Below are positions 5,309 through 6,156 of a stretch of 6,156 nt of DNA, in pieces. The notes under the pieces were generated by a model. It saw only the letters and a list, made by a program, of their open reading frames with translations. It searched no databases and had not been told where the DNA came from. How positions within the stretch are numbered: the first letter of the stretch is position 1; each line of letters starts with the position of its first letter. Origin of the DNA: Chloroflexota bacterium (GTDB lineage: Bacteria; Chloroflexota; Limnocylindria; Limnocylindrales; CSP1-4); assembly GCA_021812735.1 (NCBI GenBank), contig JAKAMV010000631.1:1-6156 (forward strand), written 5' to 3'. The translations under genes were made by a program, and so were the position numbers.

Positions 5309-6156
5309 TCAGCCCGCGGCGGTGTCCGCCAGGCGCCGCCGGAGGTACTCGCCGGTGAGCGAGCCCTCGGCGATGGCGAGGTCTGCCGGCGTCCCCTCGA
5401 AGACCAGGCGCCCGCCGTCGTGGCCGCCGCCCGGGCCGAGGTCGATCACCCAGTCGGCCCGCGCGATGACGTCGAGGTTGTGCTCGATGACGATCACGGT
5501 GCGCCCGGCGTCCACCAGCCGGTCGAGCAGCCCGACGAGGTGGTCGACATCCTGCATGTGGAGGCCCACGGTCGGCTCGTCGAGGACGTAGACCTCGGTG
5601 TCGCCGGACATCTCGATCGCCAGCTTGAGCCGCTGGCGCTCACCGCCCGACAGGGTGCCGAGCTCCTGTCCGAGCGCGATGTAGCCGAGCCCCACGTCGG
5701 CCAGCCGGTCGAGCATCATCCGCACCGGCTTCTCGGAGAAGAACCCGCGCGCCTCCTCCACGGGCATCGCCAGGGCCTCCACGATGTTCCGGCCCCGCAG
5801 CCGGTAGTCCAGGACCTCGTCGGTGTAGCGCCGGCCCTCGCACACCTCGCACACGCTCGCGACGTCGTACATGAACGCGAGGTCGGTGTAGATCATGCCC
5901 AGCCCGTTGCAGGCCGGGCAGGCCCCCTCGGAGTTCGCGCTGAACAGCGAGGCCTTGACGCCGTTGGCGGCCGCGAACGCCTTGCGGATAGGGTCGAGGA
6001 TGCCGGTGTAAGTGGCCGGGTTGGAGCGGCGCGAGCCGCGGATCGCGGACTGGTCGATGAGCGTCACGGACGGGTCAGTCCGCGGCAGGCAGCCGTGGAT
6101 GAGCGAGCTCTTGCCGGAGCCCGCCACGCCCGTCACGGCCACGAGCACGCCCGTCG
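5309..6156 (-). CDS. UvrA-like ABC ATPase, class II (drug-resistance type), C-terminal part
   Basis: The second ATPase half of a UvrA-family protein; the frame stays open to the right edge, so the N-terminal half lies outside. Numbered from the GTG at 6148: Walker A GVAGSGKS (7-14); IDQSAIRGSRRSNPATYTG (31-49), the UvrA-specific stretch; a zinc module Cys77-x2-Cys80-x19-Cys100-x2-Cys103, identical in spacing to UvrA zinc finger 2; ABC signature LSGGERQRLKLA (166-177); Walker B VYVLDEP (186-192); and the H-loop His223. Canonical UvrA binds damaged DNA and loads UvrB. Here only about 18 residues separate the Walker A lysine from the DQS motif, roughly 20 fewer than I recall for E. coli UvrA, and the C-terminus reads GPGGGHDGGRLVFEGTP. 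Both traits fit the shorter class II paralogues, related to DrrC and often linked to tolerance of DNA-binding drugs, which lack the UvrB-binding domain. That missing domain would lie outside the window, so the class is inferred. TGVLVAVTG reads in frame across 6148, so that GTG is internal. Confidence 0.9.
   Translation of the reverse strand, partial: TGVLVAVTGVAGSGKSSLIHGCLPRTDPSVTLIDQSAIRGSRRSNPATYTGILDPIRKAFAAANGVKASLFSANSEGACPACNGLGMIYTDLAFMYDVASVCEVCEGRRYTDEVLDYRLRGRNIVEALAMPVEEARGFFSEKPVRMMLDRLADVGLGYIALGQELGTLSGGERQRLKLAIEMSGDTEVYVLDEPTVGLHMQDVDHLVGLLDRLVDAGRTVIVIEHNLDVIARADWVIDLGPGGGHDGGRLVFEGTPADLAIAEGSLTGEYLRRRLADTAAG

Noticed and set aside
3822..5591. Long open frame on the plus strand overlapping the membrane-protein gene and the end of the UvrA-like gene
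   Set aside because: The product is almost entirely Arg, Gly, Pro and Ala, and it runs through two convergent genes and the hairpin between them. It is a shadow of the real frame.

Overview
The window is GC-rich bacterial DNA with GTG and TTG starts, dense coding and gaps of only 31 to 122 bases. It holds six genes, the last cut by the right edge. The Rieske, SCO and UvrA-like proteins and the base composition suit a high-GC aerobic lineage such as Actinomycetota or a high-GC Chloroflexota. This is a guess from general features: there is no rRNA or other decisive marker.

Layout. 1-122: non-coding leader with a small hairpin and a strong Shine-Dalgarno. 123-1070 (+): an RmlD-type NAD(P)-dependent sugar-nucleotide reductase. 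1105-1782 (-): a Tat-type, membrane-anchored Rieske iron-sulfur protein, convergent with the reductase. 1783-1828: a 46-base divergent region with two inverted repeats. 1829-2272 (+): a MarR-family repressor. 2322-2966 (+): a SCO1/SenC copper-chaperone lipoprotein starting at TTG. 3025-5277 (+): a 750-residue polytopic membrane protein with an extracytoplasmic C-terminal domain, perhaps a GT-C-like glycosyltransferase but not assigned. 5309-6156 (-): the C-terminal ATPase half of a class II (drug-resistance type) UvrA-like protein, 5' end outside the window.

The most coherent unit is the centre. A MarR regulator and a SCO protein lie in tandem (49-base gap) and diverge from a Rieske protein across 46 bases carrying a MarR-style inverted repeat. 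Rieske proteins move electrons in quinol oxidation, and SCO proteins deliver copper to the CuA site of cytochrome c oxidase or act as thiol reductases. A single regulator could thus set two parts of a respiratory chain. The adjacency is seen; the regulatory link is inferred. No cytochrome b or oxidase gene is in the window.

Both convergent junctions (1071-1104 and 5278-5308) contain a GC-rich hairpin without a T-tract, which may act as a shared terminator. I found no tRNA, rRNA, CRISPR array, insertion sequence or phage gene.
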